NCBI GenBank assembly: GCA_902762955.1
Contig: CACWQH010000030.1
Coordinates: forward strand, 1-36,781
Reading direction: 5' to 3'
Origin: an uncultured Lachnospiraceae bacterium
GTDB lineage: Bacteria > Bacillota > Clostridia > Lachnospirales > Lachnospiraceae
Length of the DNA: 36,781 bases
In this document: in pieces, positions 8,706-17,125 of the stretch
Layout of the letters: every line of letters begins with the position of its first letter
Position numbering within the stretch: position 1 is the first letter of the stretch
Notes under the pieces: generated by a model
Database searches by the model: none
Seen by the model: only the letters and a program-made list of their open reading frames with translations
What the model was told of the DNA's origin: nothing
Program-made: the position numbers and the translations under genes

Positions 8706-9245
8706 GCTTGACTTCATTTCCCTATATGCAAATATTGCTGCAATTGTTTTGCTGTCAACAATTGTACCATCATATATCATATTTATTGCTTCTGTTATAT
8801 GTACATGTAAAAGCTCAATAAACTCATTTTCATCAAAATGCTTTGAACCCTTTTTTAAATTGGTTCCGATATATACATCTGTTGTTTCATCAAAGGTTCC
8901 GATAGAAGACACAAGATTGGTAACATGATATACCTCCTGAGGTATAAAACCGGTCTCTTCTTCGGCTTCACGAAGAGCACAAACCTTTCCCTCTTCATCA
9001 GGATAATTAAATGCTCCCGCAGGAATTTCAACACTTAATCTATCTATGGCATTTCTGTATTGTCTGACAAAATATGTATATTCATTCTCATCCACTAAAA
9101 GGATACCTGCACCACCACCCTTTTTGTGTTTAATAAAATCATATTCTACAATTCTGCCATCCGGAGTTTCAAGATAATCCCTATATAACTCTACAATCTT
9201 TGATTCGCACAAAAGTTCCATCTTTTTTCTTTTAAATTCATTCAT
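8691..9245 (-). CDS. Nudix hydrolase, probable ADP-ribose pyrophosphatase
   Basis: 184 residues. The nudix box is GAFNYPDEEGKVCALREAEEETGF, containing the REAEEETG core that binds the metal; the first loop between Gly and Glu is one residue longer than the consensus GX5E. Such proteins (NudF class) split ADP-ribose into AMP and ribose 5-phosphate; this specific substrate is inferred from similarity and the nudF-spoIIM-xerD order known in Firmicutes. N-terminal PDGRIVEYDFIKHKKGGGAGILLV is typical of the class. Start ATG follows GGAGG by 8 bases. No membrane segment. Confidence 0.85.
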   Translation of the reverse strand: MNEFKRKKMELLCESKIVELYRDYLETPDGRIVEYDFIKHKKGGGAGILLVDENEYTYFVRQYRNAIDRLSVEIPAGAFNYPDEEGKVCALREAEEETGFIPQEVYHVTNLVSSIGTFDETTDVYIGTNLKKGSKHFDENEFIELLHVHITEAINMIYDGTIVDSKTIAAIFAYREMKSSGIIK

Positions 9246-9308
9246 ATTTTAAGCCTCCATGTATATATAACGTGAGGGACAGTCACCTTGTCATTTTTAC
9301 TAATGTTA

Positions 9309-9335
9309 AAAGGGTGCGAATAATTACGCACCCTT
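9309..9335 (-). terminator. Terminator after rny
   Basis: AAAGGGTGCG (minus strand) pairs with CGCACCCTTTT around a short TAATTATT loop. It begins about 10 bases after the rny stop codon. Confidence 0.8.
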
Positions 9336-9343
9336 TATTTTTG

Positions 9344-10885
9344 TTATTTTGCAAAATAGGTAACTCTTGACTCACGAATAAGGTTAACCTTAATCTGTCC
9401 CGGATATTCAAGTTCATCCTCAATCTTCTTGGATATATCTCTTGCGAGTAAAATCATATCCTCATCAGTTACCTGATCTGGAACTACCATAACACGAATT
9501 TCTCTACCTGCCTGAATAGCAAAAGTCTTTTCAACACCCTTAAATCCATTGGCAATTTCCTCCAATGATGTAAGACGTGTCGTGTAAGTTTCCAACGTTT
9601 CTCTTCTTGCACCCGGTCTTGCAGCTGAAATTGTATCAGCAGCCTGAACTATGCAAGCAATTAAACTCTGAGGCTCAACATCTCCGTGATGTGCCTCAAC
9701 CGCATTGATAACTGTAGGTGTTTCCTTATATTTTTTACACAAATCCACACCAATAGTTACATGCGATCCTTCCATTTCATGATCAATTGATTTTCCGATA
9801 TCGTGCAACAAACCTGCACGTTTAGCAAGACGAACATCTTCACCCAATTCTCCTGCTAATAAACCGGACAAAAGTCCAACCTCTATGGAATGCTTAAGAG
9901 CATTTTGTCCATAGCTTGTTCTGAATTTCATTCTACCTAATAATTTAATTAATTCCGGATGAATACCATGCACTCCAACTTCAAGAGCTGCAGCTTCACC
10001 CTCTTCTTTCATCATGGTCTCAACTTCTTTTTGAGCCTTTTCAACCATCTCTTCGATTCTTGCCGGGTGAATTCTTCCGTCAACTATAAGCTTTTCAAGT
10101 GCAATTCTTGCAACTTCACGTCTTATAGGATCAAAGCTTGAAAGAACAACTGCTTCAGGTGTATCATCTATAATCAAGTCAACGCCTGTCAAGGTTTCAA
10201 GAGTCTTAATATTTCTACCCTCTCTACCTATAATTCTTCCCTTCATCTCATCATTAGGTAACTGTACCAACGAAATCGTAGTCTCTGATACGTGGTCAGC
10301 AGCACACTTTTGTATTGCTGTAACAACGTAATCCTTTGCCTTCTTATCGGCTTCTTCTTTTGCTTTAGTTTCTAATTCTTTGATCATGACTGCAGTTTCA
10401 TGTTTAACATCGTCTTCAACAGTCTTTAATAAGTATTCCTTTGCTTGTTCAGAGGTCAAACCTGAGATTCGCTCAAGTTCCTGAGTTCTTTTTGCTTCCA
10501 AATCCGATATTTCACGCTTTTTAGCATCGAGTTCAGCTTCCTTCTTAGATAAAAAAGCTTCCTTCTTTTCAACAGCTTCAGTCTTTTTATCAATATTTTC
10601 TTCTCTTGATAAAACACGCTTTTCCATACGTTGAAGCTCACTACGACGTTCCTTGACTTCTTTATCAATGTCATTCTTAGTCTTAAGGGCTTCTTCCTTA
10701 GCTTCAAGAAGTGTTTCACGCTTTTTTGCTTCGGCACTTTTAAGTGCTTCATCTATAATCTCTCTTGCCTTATCCTCAGCTTTTCCAACCTTAGCCTCTG
10801 CAATATTCTTTCTATATGCAACAGCGACAAACCAAGTTATGACAACTGCTAAAACCAACACTATAGCGAAGATTATATATAGCAT
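9344..10885 (-). CDS. rny: Ribonuclease Y
   Basis: Membrane-bound endoribonuclease that starts mRNA decay in many Firmicutes. 513 residues: transmembrane helix at about 2-22, long charged coiled coil at about 25-195, KH RNA-binding domain with [21 protein letters not shown] near 215-240, then an HD phosphohydrolase domain with [15 protein letters not shown] and EAHHGD metal ligands. Full length and intact. The ribosome site (AGGAGGTG) lies inside a small perfect hairpin just upstream. It lies downstream of recA-recX on the same strand with a 114-base gap, and has its own terminator. Confidence 0.98.
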   Translation of the reverse strand: MLYIIFAIVLVLAVVITWFVAVAYRKNIAEAKVGKAEDKAREIIDEALKSAEAKKRETLLEAKEEALKTKNDIDKEVKERRSELQRMEKRVLSREENIDKKTEAVEKKEAFLSKKEAELDAKKREISDLEAKRTQELERISGLTSEQAKEYLLKTVEDDVKHETAVMIKELETKAKEEADKKAKDYVVTAIQKCAADHVSETTISLVQLPNDEMKGRIIGREGRNIKTLETLTGVDLIIDDTPEAVVLSSFDPIRREVARIALEKLIVDGRIHPARIEEMVEKAQKEVETMMKEEGEAAALEVGVHGIHPELIKLLGRMKFRTSYGQNALKHSIEVGLLSGLLAGELGEDVRLAKRAGLLHDIGKSIDHEMEGSHVTIGVDLCKKYKETPTVINAVEAHHGDVEPQSLIACIVQAADTISAARPGARRETLETYTTRLTSLEEIANGFKGVEKTFAIQAGREIRVMVVPDQVTDEDMILLARDISKKIEDELEYPGQIKVNLIRESRVTYFAK

Positions 10886-10890
10886 TACTC

Positions 10891-10903
10891 AGGAGCACCT
10901 CCT
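10891..10903 (-). promoter_or_regulatory. Ribosome site of rny inside a hairpin
   Basis: The minus-strand sequence AGGAGGTGCTCCT is a 5-base-pair stem with a GTG loop. The AGGAG arm is the Shine-Dalgarno sequence of rny, so folding would hide it. Confidence 0.5.
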
Positions 10904-10998
10904 TATTAAGTTTTCATTGCATAAAATACAACAGTTAAATATTATACTTTTTTTATATAAGTGTCAAGGAAATAATTATTTTTTTTGTTAAAAATGTA

Positions 10999-11484
10999 TT
11001 ATAAACTTTCGCTAATTTCATCATTTTCTCTATATTTTTTAACAATTTTACTAATTTTTTCAAAAGAAAAACCTCTTCGTAAATAATACGACTGAACCCT
11101 GTTTCGAGCCTTAATATCACTTAAATCAAAACTGATAAATCGTCTCTTAAAGATATCCTCTATCTTCTCTTCTTCCATATCAGCCACTGAAAGTTCGCAA
11201 GCCTTTTCCTCTGCAAGAGACTTATCTATCCCTTTTTCAGCCAGTTCCCTGTATATTAACTTTATTCCCTTTTTATTTACATTGCTCTTGATATAAGAAA
11301 GAGTATAGTTCTCATCATTGATAAAGTTATATTCCAAAAGCTTATCCATAGCTTTATCAATTTCACAATCACTATACCCTTTACTTTTCAGTTTATCCAC
11401 TATCTCCTTGGAGGTTCTGCTCTTAAAGGTAAGCAGATAAACCGCCGTATCAAAAGCCGAATAACAAGCTTTTGAATTATTCAT
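10999..11484 (-). CDS. recX: Regulatory protein RecX
   Basis: 161 residues, rich in the three-helix repeats of RecX: LLTFKSRTSKEIVDKLKSKGYSDCEIDKAMDKLLEYNFINDENY is the typical first repeat. RecX binds RecA filaments and limits their activity. It begins 6 bases after the recA stop codon, and its ribosome site GAGG lies within the last codons of recA, so the two are probably co-transcribed and translationally coupled under the SOS promoter upstream of recA. Confidence 0.92.
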   Translation of the reverse strand: MNNSKACYSAFDTAVYLLTFKSRTSKEIVDKLKSKGYSDCEIDKAMDKLLEYNFINDENYTLSYIKSNVNKKGIKLIYRELAEKGIDKSLAEEKACELSVADMEEEKIEDIFKRRFISFDLSDIKARNRVQSYYLRRGFSFEKISKIVKKYRENDEISESL

Positions 11485-11490
11485 ATAAAA

Positions 11491-12546
11491 TTATACCTCG
11501 TATGTGTCTCCTGACGAAATTGATGTTCCTGCTGTATCTGCGTCATCCGAATCGCCAATACCGCATTTAGCTCTTACCATACCTTCAACCTGTGAAGAAA
11601 AATCAGAATGTTCTGCAAGATAAATCTTTGTATTCTCACGTCCCTGTCCGATCTTTTCGCCATTGTACGAATACCATGCTCCTGATTTATTGATAATTTC
11701 ATACTGTACAGCAAGATCAAGAATATCGCCTTCCTTTGAAATACCTTTGCCGAACATGATATCAAATTCTGCTTCTTTGAAAGGTGGTGCAATCTTATTC
11801 TTAACGACCTTAACTCTTGTACGGTTTCCGACTACTTCACCGCCTACCTTAAGAGTTTCTATTCTTCTAACATCAAGTCTGACTGAAGAATAAAATTTAA
11901 GTGCACGACCACCGGTTGTAGTTTCCGGATTACCAAATAAAATTCCTACCTTTTCTCTCAACTGATTTATAAAAATAACTACACAGTTTGATTTACTGAT
12001 AATACCTGTAAGCTTTCTCAATGCCTGTGACATGAGTCTCGCCTGAAGTCCTACATGAGAATCACCCATCTCACCATCAATCTCTGCCTTTGGAACAAGA
12101 GCCGCAACAGAGTCAACTATGATTACGTCAACCGCACCTGATCTTACCATGGTTTCGGTTATCTCAAGTGCCTGTTCGCCGTTATCCGGCTGAGATATGT
12201 ATAAGTTGTCTATATCCACACCAATATTTTTTGCATATACAGGATCAAGAGCATGTTCAGCATCGATAAAGCCTGCGATTCCTCCCATCTTTTGAACTTC
12301 TGCAACAACATGAAGTGCAACTGTAGTCTTACCACTTGATTCAGGTCCGTAGATCTCTATAACTCTTCCTCTTGGCATACCGCCAAGTCCGAGTGCTATA
12401 TCAAGACTTAATGAACCTGTAGGAACAACCTCAATATTCATATGTGCAGATTTATCTCCAAGCTTCATGACCGAGCCCTTACCATACTGCTTTTCAATCT
12501 GTGCCAAAGCGGCATCCAATGCCTTTTGTTTCTCTTCACTTGCCAT
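11491..12546 (-). CDS. recA: Recombinase RecA
   Basis: DNA strand exchange protein and LexA co-protease. 351 residues. Walker A GPESSGKT at 67-74, [38 protein letters not shown] (Walker B region), and [28 protein letters not shown] containing the L2-adjacent region are all intact. The acidic C-terminal tail ([11 protein letters not shown]) is typical. A GGAGG ribosome site lies 11 bases before the ATG. A near-consensus promoter with two LexA boxes lies upstream. Confidence 0.99.
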   Translation of the reverse strand: MASEEKQKALDAALAQIEKQYGKGSVMKLGDKSAHMNIEVVPTGSLSLDIALGLGGMPRGRVIEIYGPESSGKTTVALHVVAEVQKMGGIAGFIDAEHALDPVYAKNIGVDIDNLYISQPDNGEQALEITETMVRSGAVDVIIVDSVAALVPKAEIDGEMGDSHVGLQARLMSQALRKLTGIISKSNCVVIFINQLREKVGILFGNPETTTGGRALKFYSSVRLDVRRIETLKVGGEVVGNRTRVKVVKNKIAPPFKEAEFDIMFGKGISKEGDILDLAVQYEIINKSGAWYSYNGEKIGQGRENTKIYLAEHSDFSSQVEGMVRAKCGIGDSDDADTAGTSISSGDTYEV

Positions 12547-12565
12547 AATACTTTTTACCTCCCAG

Positions 12566-12579
12566 TGAACATTTGTTCG
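12566..12579 (-). promoter_or_regulatory. LexA box 1 (recA operator, downstream of -10)
   Basis: Minus strand CGAACAAATGTTCA matches the Gram-positive LexA consensus CGAAC-N4-GTTCG at all but one position. It lies about 10 bases downstream of the -10 element, over the expected transcription start. Confidence 0.85.
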
Positions 12580-12587
12580 TTTTTAAC

Positions 12588-12616
12588 AATATAATATAAA
12601 ATGGAATGGTTGTCAA
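12588..12616 (-). promoter_or_regulatory. recA promoter
   Basis: Minus strand: perfect -35 TTGACA (12616-12611), 17-base spacer, -10 TATATT (12593-12588). It lies between two LexA boxes. Confidence 0.85.
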
Positions 12617-12625
12617 TACCTTTTT

Positions 12626-12639
12626 CGAATTTATGTTCG
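12626..12639 (-). promoter_or_regulatory. LexA box 2 (upstream of recA -35)
   Basis: Minus strand CGAACATAAATTCG keeps both conserved half-site cores (CGAAC and TTCG, one mismatch). It sits about 10 bases upstream of the -35 element and could also affect the divergent tmcAL promoter. Confidence 0.75.
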
Positions 12640-12785
12640 ATTCATTTTTTGACACCTCAGAATAATATGCTATAGCTATTCTACTTTATTTTATACCTAT
12701 GTGTAAAGAGTAAATTATTAATTTGAGTTTATTTTTTACTTTAAATAATATATAATTATTTTATAAAAATACGGAGAACAAATTT

Positions 12786-14099
12786 ATGAAGACAATTGCA
12801 ATTATAGCTGAATATAATCCATTTCATAACGGACATCTTTATATGCTGAACAAAGCAAAAGAATTAACCGGCGCAGACTATAGCATAGCCTTAACGAGCG
12901 GCAATTTTACCCAACGTGGCACACCTGCAATCTGCGATAAATTTACACGCGCATATATGGCTGTTCTTTCCGGAATTGACCTTTGTCTTGAGCTTCCTTA
13001 TGTTTACTCAACCGGAAGTGCCTACGATTTTGCTTCCGGGGCCGTATCACTTCTTGACAAATTAAATTCCGTTGATTATCTTTGCTTCGGTGCAGAAAAT
13101 GACGATATGGATTTATTTAATATAATTACGGATATTATAATCGATGAACCCGAAGAATATCTTAATATTTTAAAATCAGAGCAAAAATGCGGTCTCTCAT
13201 ATCCTTCTGCCAGACAAAAAGCTTTAACAGGCTATATAGAAGCCTCATCAGAAGGTAATATAAAAAGCAATATATCCGGTATAACAGAGATAATTTCAAA
13301 GCCCAATAATATTCTTGCCATAGAATATCTATGCGCTTTAAAAAGAATCAATTCAAAAATCAAACCTGTCCTAATAAAACGCGAAATTGCCGATTATAAG
13401 GACGAGAACATAAACGGCTCTATCAGTTCAGCTTACGCCATACGAAAAGCCATTAGTGAGGTTTCGGTATGCAGTACAAAAGATACTCAAAAGAAAGATT
13501 TGGAAATAAGACTTAAAAATGATATGCCTCAGGATGCCCTTTGTTATTTTATGGAAATGTATAATAAAGAGTATCCGCTTTCACCATCATCCATAATGCC
13601 TTTTATTCAGGCAGCATGTATGAATTTTTCTTCCAAAAAAGAAATATGTGATTTAAACAATTCATTATTAAACAAATTAAAGAAAGTCGATTTGTGTATC
13701 AATTACGAGGATTTAATTAAAGCCTTAAAATCAAAGGATATCACAGAAACCAGAATCAACAGGGCACTGCTCCATCTGGTAACCGGCTACGAAGAAAAAG
13801 ACAGAGACAGCTTTTATAAATATGGCACTGCATTTTATGCTAGTATTTTATCCTTCAGAAAATCAAGTTCGGAATTGATCAAAAGGATAAATGAAGGAAG
13901 TTTAATTCCTGTCATAACAAAAAAATCCGATTTTGACAAAATTATATCTGCTAACTCAGATTCAGGATATGCTATTGCCAAAAGGATGTGGAACCTTGAT
14001 ATAGCCGCTTCAGAATTATACAGAAAATTATTGTTTAACACTCTGGAAACATATATAGATAATGACTTTAAAACAAACATACCGATATTTGATAATTAA
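12786..14099 (+). CDS. tmcAL: tRNA(Met) cytidine acetate ligase
   Basis: 437 residues. N-terminal nucleotidyltransferase-like fold with IIAEYNPFHNGHLYML (HxGH type motif) and TSGNFTQRGTPAICDKFTRAYMAV, followed by ELPYVYSTGSAYDFASGAV, the signatures of the TmcAL/YlbM family (old name DUF795). Family members form N4-acetylcytidine at the wobble base of elongator tRNA-Met using acetate and ATP. A GGAG lies 9 bases before the ATG. It is divergent from recA; the order tmcAL then ylbJ matches the ylbM-ylbJ neighbourhood of Bacillus. Confidence 0.93.
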   Translation: MKTIAIIAEYNPFHNGHLYMLNKAKELTGADYSIALTSGNFTQRGTPAICDKFTRAYMAVLSGIDLCLELPYVYSTGSAYDFASGAVSLLDKLNSVDYLCFGAENDDMDLFNIITDIIIDEPEEYLNILKSEQKCGLSYPSARQKALTGYIEASSEGNIKSNISGITEIISKPNNILAIEYLCALKRINSKIKPVLIKREIADYKDENINGSISSAYAIRKAISEVSVCSTKDTQKKDLEIRLKNDMPQDALCYFMEMYNKEYPLSPSSIMPFIQAACMNFSSKKEICDLNNSLLNKLKKVDLCINYEDLIKALKSKDITETRINRALLHLVTGYEEKDRDSFYKYGTAFYASILSFRKSSSELIKRINEGSLIPVITKKSDFDKIISANSDSGYAIAKRMWNLDIAASELYRKLLFNTLETYIDNDFKTNIPIFDN

Positions 14100-14130
14100 A
14101 ATTCATTTCAAAGAAACAATAATACTGCAT

Positions 14131-14240
14131 CATAGATTTAATAAATTAAATTTTCATAAAATTATATTACAGCATAGATTTAACAACTTAAAATCTCATA
14201 AAATTAATATCACAGCATATATTTTATAAATCAATTTTTT
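14131..14240. repeat. AT-rich tandem repeat between tmcAL and ylbJ
   Basis: Two full units of 42-43 bases (14131-14172, 14173-14215) beginning CATAGATTTAA and containing CATAAAATTA, then a partial third unit from 14216. Units differ at several positions, so the array is old. Confidence 0.6.
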
Positions 14241-14268
14241 AATAATATTATGGCTGTGATATTTTTTT
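14207..14268 (+). terminator. Terminator-like hairpin overlapping the ylbJ start
   Basis: ATATCACAGC (14207-14216) is fully complementary to GCTGTGATAT (14253-14262), which is followed by a run of T to 14268. The right arm contains the first codons of ylbJ if translation begins at 14250. It could end tmcAL transcription or attenuate ylbJ. The loop is long (36 bases) and AT-rich, which weakens the call. Confidence 0.45.
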
Positions 14269-15197
14269 ATATGATTATTTTGCTGGCATTAATACACGAA
14301 AATGAAATAGTATTTAAGGGTGCTGCCGACGGTCTTATGCTATGGTTCAACAATGTAATACCCTTGCTGCTTCCTTTTATGCTTATTTCTGCGTTAATAG
14401 TTAAAAAAATTAACCTGCTTCCACAAGATAAACAAAAAAATTATGCCGTTTTAATCACACTATTTACGGGAATCTTCTGCGGATATCCTCTTGGAGCCAA
14501 AAATTCAGCCGAATTTGTAAAATGTAATGCCTATAGCAAAGAAACAGGAAATATTCTATGTCCGCTATGCAACAATTGCAGTCCTATGTTTTTATCAGGC
14601 TATATCGTGGCAAATGTACTGAATAAAAACTTTTCATTTTTTAATGCCGTATTTTTAATTTATACGCCATATATTTTTTATATTTTAATAGTATTTTCTT
14701 TAAATAAATTTTTCAAAAAAAGAAAAGCACAAGGAACTGAAAAAAAATCAGATATAACCAACAACCTCAAAGGCAATGATGATATAATTTTGTCAACAAT
14801 TATTCAGATTACATATGTCGGGTTTTATATAATTATTTGTTCGATAATCAGCGAAATGATTATGTCTTTTGATATTTCTTTACTTTATAATAAGCTGTGT
14901 AATACTTTCAGCTTAACTTACAGTACACATACTTTATCATTGATAGAAATAATAAAAACTATTCTTTCCGGAATTACAGAAATTACAAAGGGTACTCTTA
15001 TCGCATCAACAAGCCTGCTATTTCCACCAAGGCAAAAAACCGCCCTGGTACTTGCACTTTCATCCTTTGGCGGAATATCAGCGATACTTCAAACAAAAAA
15101 TGTAATTAAGAATTCCGGATTATCCATAAAAAAATATATAATAACAAAGACCATATGTGCTTTCACAACATATGGTCTGTCATTACTTTTATTATAA
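14250..15197 (+). CDS. ylbJ: Sporulation integral membrane protein YlbJ
   Basis: About 315 residues with about eight hydrophobic helices. The start region AADGLMLWFNNVIPLLLPFMLISALI matches the YlbJ signature (GLxLWxxxVxPxLxPF), and GIFCGYPLGAKNSAEFVK, NNCSPMFLSGYI and GGISAILQT are also typical gate-type motifs of the nucleoside-recognition/YlbJ group. In Bacillus it is made in the mother cell and is needed for heat-resistant spores. No clear ribosome site precedes the ATG at 14250; the ATG at 14271, just after a terminator-like hairpin, is an alternative. It follows tmcAL, as in Bacillus. Confidence 0.85.
   Translation: MAVIFFYMIILLALIHENEIVFKGAADGLMLWFNNVIPLLLPFMLISALIVKKINLLPQDKQKNYAVLITLFTGIFCGYPLGAKNSAEFVKCNAYSKETGNILCPLCNNCSPMFLSGYIVANVLNKNFSFFNAVFLIYTPYIFYILIVFSLNKFFKKRKAQGTEKKSDITNNLKGNDDIILSTIIQITYVGFYIIICSIISEMIMSFDISLLYNKLCNTFSLTYSTHTLSLIEIIKTILSGITEITKGTLIASTSLLFPPRQKTALVLALSSFGGISAILQTKNVIKNSGLSIKKYIITKTICAFTTYGLSLLLL
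15148..15178 (+). terminator. Possible terminator inside the 3' end of ylbJ
   Basis: AGACCATATGT (15148-15158) pairs perfectly with ACATATGGTCT (15168-15178) around a 9-base loop. A T-rich stretch follows after a gap (CTTTTATTATAATTA). The hairpin is coding sequence for the last YlbJ residues, and it lies between two convergent genes. Confidence 0.5.
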
Positions 15198-15217
15198 TTA
15201 TCTGTGATGTATGATTA

Positions 15218-15976
15218 TTACTCATCTAAAAAATCTTCATCATCATCGTCAAAATCATCATCGTCATTTTGCTCGCCGTAAACATCGATGTCATCGCCAT
15301 ATTCATCACTTGCTAAAGGCTGTTCAGGCTGACCATCACGACTTACTACAGGCTGTGGACGTGCATCTTCATATACACCTTCATCCTCTTCTGTCTCTTC
15401 ATATGACATATTGCTTGATGCGGTAAGAAGATTAATATTTGCTTCCATCTCACTTATATTATTGTCAAATACGTATGTATCACTCTCAAGAGACTCAATA
15501 AGCGTTCTGTAATTTTCCTTTTCAACATCATGAATTCTGTTGTAAAGATCTCTCATTTCAGAAAGCTTGTCCTTTGTATAATACATAGCACCAAGTCTGA
15601 TTTCATTAGCCTCCTCTGAAGCCTGATCAACTATCTGCTGTGCCTGATTTCTAGCCATCTCAAGTATCTCATTGGCTCTTACATTAGCAAGCTCTGTTAT
15701 ATTGTGCTGGTCAACAAGACGGTTAGCTTCGTTAACTGATTCAGTAATGATAGCATCAGAACGTGTTCTTGCATCTGCAAGAATTGCCTCTTTATTGCGC
15801 ATAATCTTTCGGCATCTTTCTATCTCACTTGGAAGCTTAAGCTTAAGCTCTTCAAGCATAGATTCAAGCTCATCCTTATGAACTACTATCTTAGTCTGAG
15901 ACAGAGGCTGAAATTTACAGCTATCAATAAATATCTCAATCTGGTCTATCATTTCCTCTACGCCTTTTTTACCCAT
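15218..15976 (-). CDS. Coiled-coil protein of unknown function with acidic tail
   Basis: About 252 residues. Residues of about 20-170 are predicted by eye to be long charged helices with Ala/Glu-rich heptads (RANEILEMARNQAQQIVDQASEEANEI), similar to DivIVA-type or V-ATPase subunit H/E-type coiled coils. The last 30 residues are strikingly acidic (QNDDDDFDDDDEDFLDE). No membrane segment or enzyme motif. It lies directly downstream of rsmD-coaD with a 13-base gap, so it is probably in that operon; Clostridia often have such a protein next to coaD. Start ambiguous: GGAGG is 2 bases from an ATG at 15985 and 11 from the ATG at 15976. Function unknown. Confidence 0.8.
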   Translation of the reverse strand: MGKKGVEEMIDQIEIFIDSCKFQPLSQTKIVVHKDELESMLEELKLKLPSEIERCRKIMRNKEAILADARTRSDAIITESVNEANRLVDQHNITELANVRANEILEMARNQAQQIVDQASEEANEIRLGAMYYTKDKLSEMRDLYNRIHDVEKENYRTLIESLESDTYVFDNNISEMEANINLLTASSNMSYEETEEDEGVYEDARPQPVVSRDGQPEQPLASDEYGDDIDVYGEQNDDDDFDDDDEDFLDE

Positions 15977-15997
15977 TATCTTCATATCCTCCTACGC

Positions 15998-16474
15998 TTA
16001 TTTCATCTTATCTATAAGTTTTGATATAACACATTCAGGTACGAAGTCCTTTAAATCAACTCCATACTTGGCATACTCTTTTACCACACTTGAACTCAAG
16101 TATGAATATTCATTGCTGGTTGATAAAAACACTGTATCAACATCAGGGGCAACAACTCGATTACTCTGTGCCATCTGCATCTCGAGATCAAAATCTGTCA
16201 AAGCCCTAAGTCCTCTTATTACAACATTTGTCTTCTTTTGTTTTACAAAATCGACAAGAAGTCCTTCAAAGGACTCAACGGATACATTTGGTAAATCCAC
16301 CACTGCATCCTTCAACATTTTAACACGTTCTTCCAAAGAAAACAATGGTGTTTTTGATGTATTGTTCAAAACTCCTACAATTACATGGTCAAAAATCTTT
16401 GAAGAACGCTTAATAATATCATAATGTCCAAGCGTTACAGGGTCAAAGCTTCCCGGATAAATAGCTACTGTCAT
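15998..16474 (-). CDS. coaD: Phosphopantetheine adenylyltransferase
   Basis: Adds AMP to 4'-phosphopantetheine to give dephospho-CoA, the fourth step of CoA synthesis. 158 residues, normal length. Signatures: [17 protein letters not shown] with the TxGH motif, [35 protein letters not shown] (substrate site), and [16 protein letters not shown] (ISSTxVRE-type motif). It starts 3 bases after the rsmD stop, the usual rsmD-coaD pair. Confidence 0.97.
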   Translation of the reverse strand: MTVAIYPGSFDPVTLGHYDIIKRSSKIFDHVIVGVLNNTSKTPLFSLEERVKMLKDAVVDLPNVSVESFEGLLVDFVKQKKTNVVIRGLRALTDFDLEMQMAQSNRVVAPDVDTVFLSTSNEYSYLSSSVVKEYAKYGVDLKDFVPECVISKLIDKMK

Positions 16475-16477
16475 AAT

Positions 16478-17026
16478 TTAGTCCCTTTTCTTTAAAAATA
16501 TATGTTTATTGGTTTTATACCTTTTTTCTTTTGTTATCTCAAAGCCAATCTCATCCACATAGGAGAAATCCTCATTTAATGCCGCTTCTATAACTATAAG
16601 AGTATCTTCAGAAAACTTTTTGTCACCAAGCACACTAAGAACCTGTTTTTCAAGTTCTTTTCCATATGGTGGATCCATAAATATAACATCAAAGTCAATA
16701 TTTTTCAGACCTCTTACATAAGAAACCGCATCTGCCTTAATAATGTGAGATTTTTCTTTAAATCGTGTAAATGCCACATTATCCTCTATACAGGCAACAG
16801 CCTTTGGATTTAATTCAACAAAGGTGCATTCGGTTGCTCCTCTGCTAAGAGCCTCTATTCCTATACCACCGCTTCCCGCAAACAAATCCAAAAAATTAGC
16901 TTCAGGAATATAGCCCATCATAATATTAAACAGCGTTTCTTTTATTCTGTCTGTCGTCGGTCTTGTATCAAGTCCCTCTATTGTTTTTAGAGGAAGACTT
17001 CTGGCTGTTCCCGCAATAACTCTCAT
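16478..17026 (-). CDS. rsmD: 16S rRNA (guanine-966-N2) methyltransferase
   Basis: SAM-dependent methyltransferase of the small-subunit rRNA. Signatures: RVIAGTARSLPLKT, RPTTDRIKETLFNIM, the SAM motif FLDLFAGSGGIGIEALSRGA, and the catalytic FMDPPYG (NPPY type). I chose the ATG at 17026 because GAGG lies 9 bases before it; the longer in-frame GTG start at 17041 would put that GAGG inside the gene. It is the first gene of rsmD-coaD-coiled-coil unit. Two TTGACA boxes lie just upstream. Confidence 0.95.
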   Translation of the reverse strand: MRVIAGTARSLPLKTIEGLDTRPTTDRIKETLFNIMMGYIPEANFLDLFAGSGGIGIEALSRGATECTFVELNPKAVACIEDNVAFTRFKEKSHIIKADAVSYVRGLKNIDFDVIFMDPPYGKELEKQVLSVLGDKKFSEDTLIVIEAALNEDFSYVDEIGFEITKEKRYKTNKHIFLKKRD

Positions 17027-17125
17027 TATGTACAACCTCACTTATTTTGTCAACTTAAATTTATTTTGTCAACTTATTTTTATATCAAATTTATTATATT
17101 AAACACATTTTATCGTAAATAATAA

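Noticed and set aside
10456-10752. 98-residue Lys-rich frame within the coiled coil of rny
   Set aside because: Same-strand out-of-frame shadow of the rny coding sequence; no ribosome site and no homologue.
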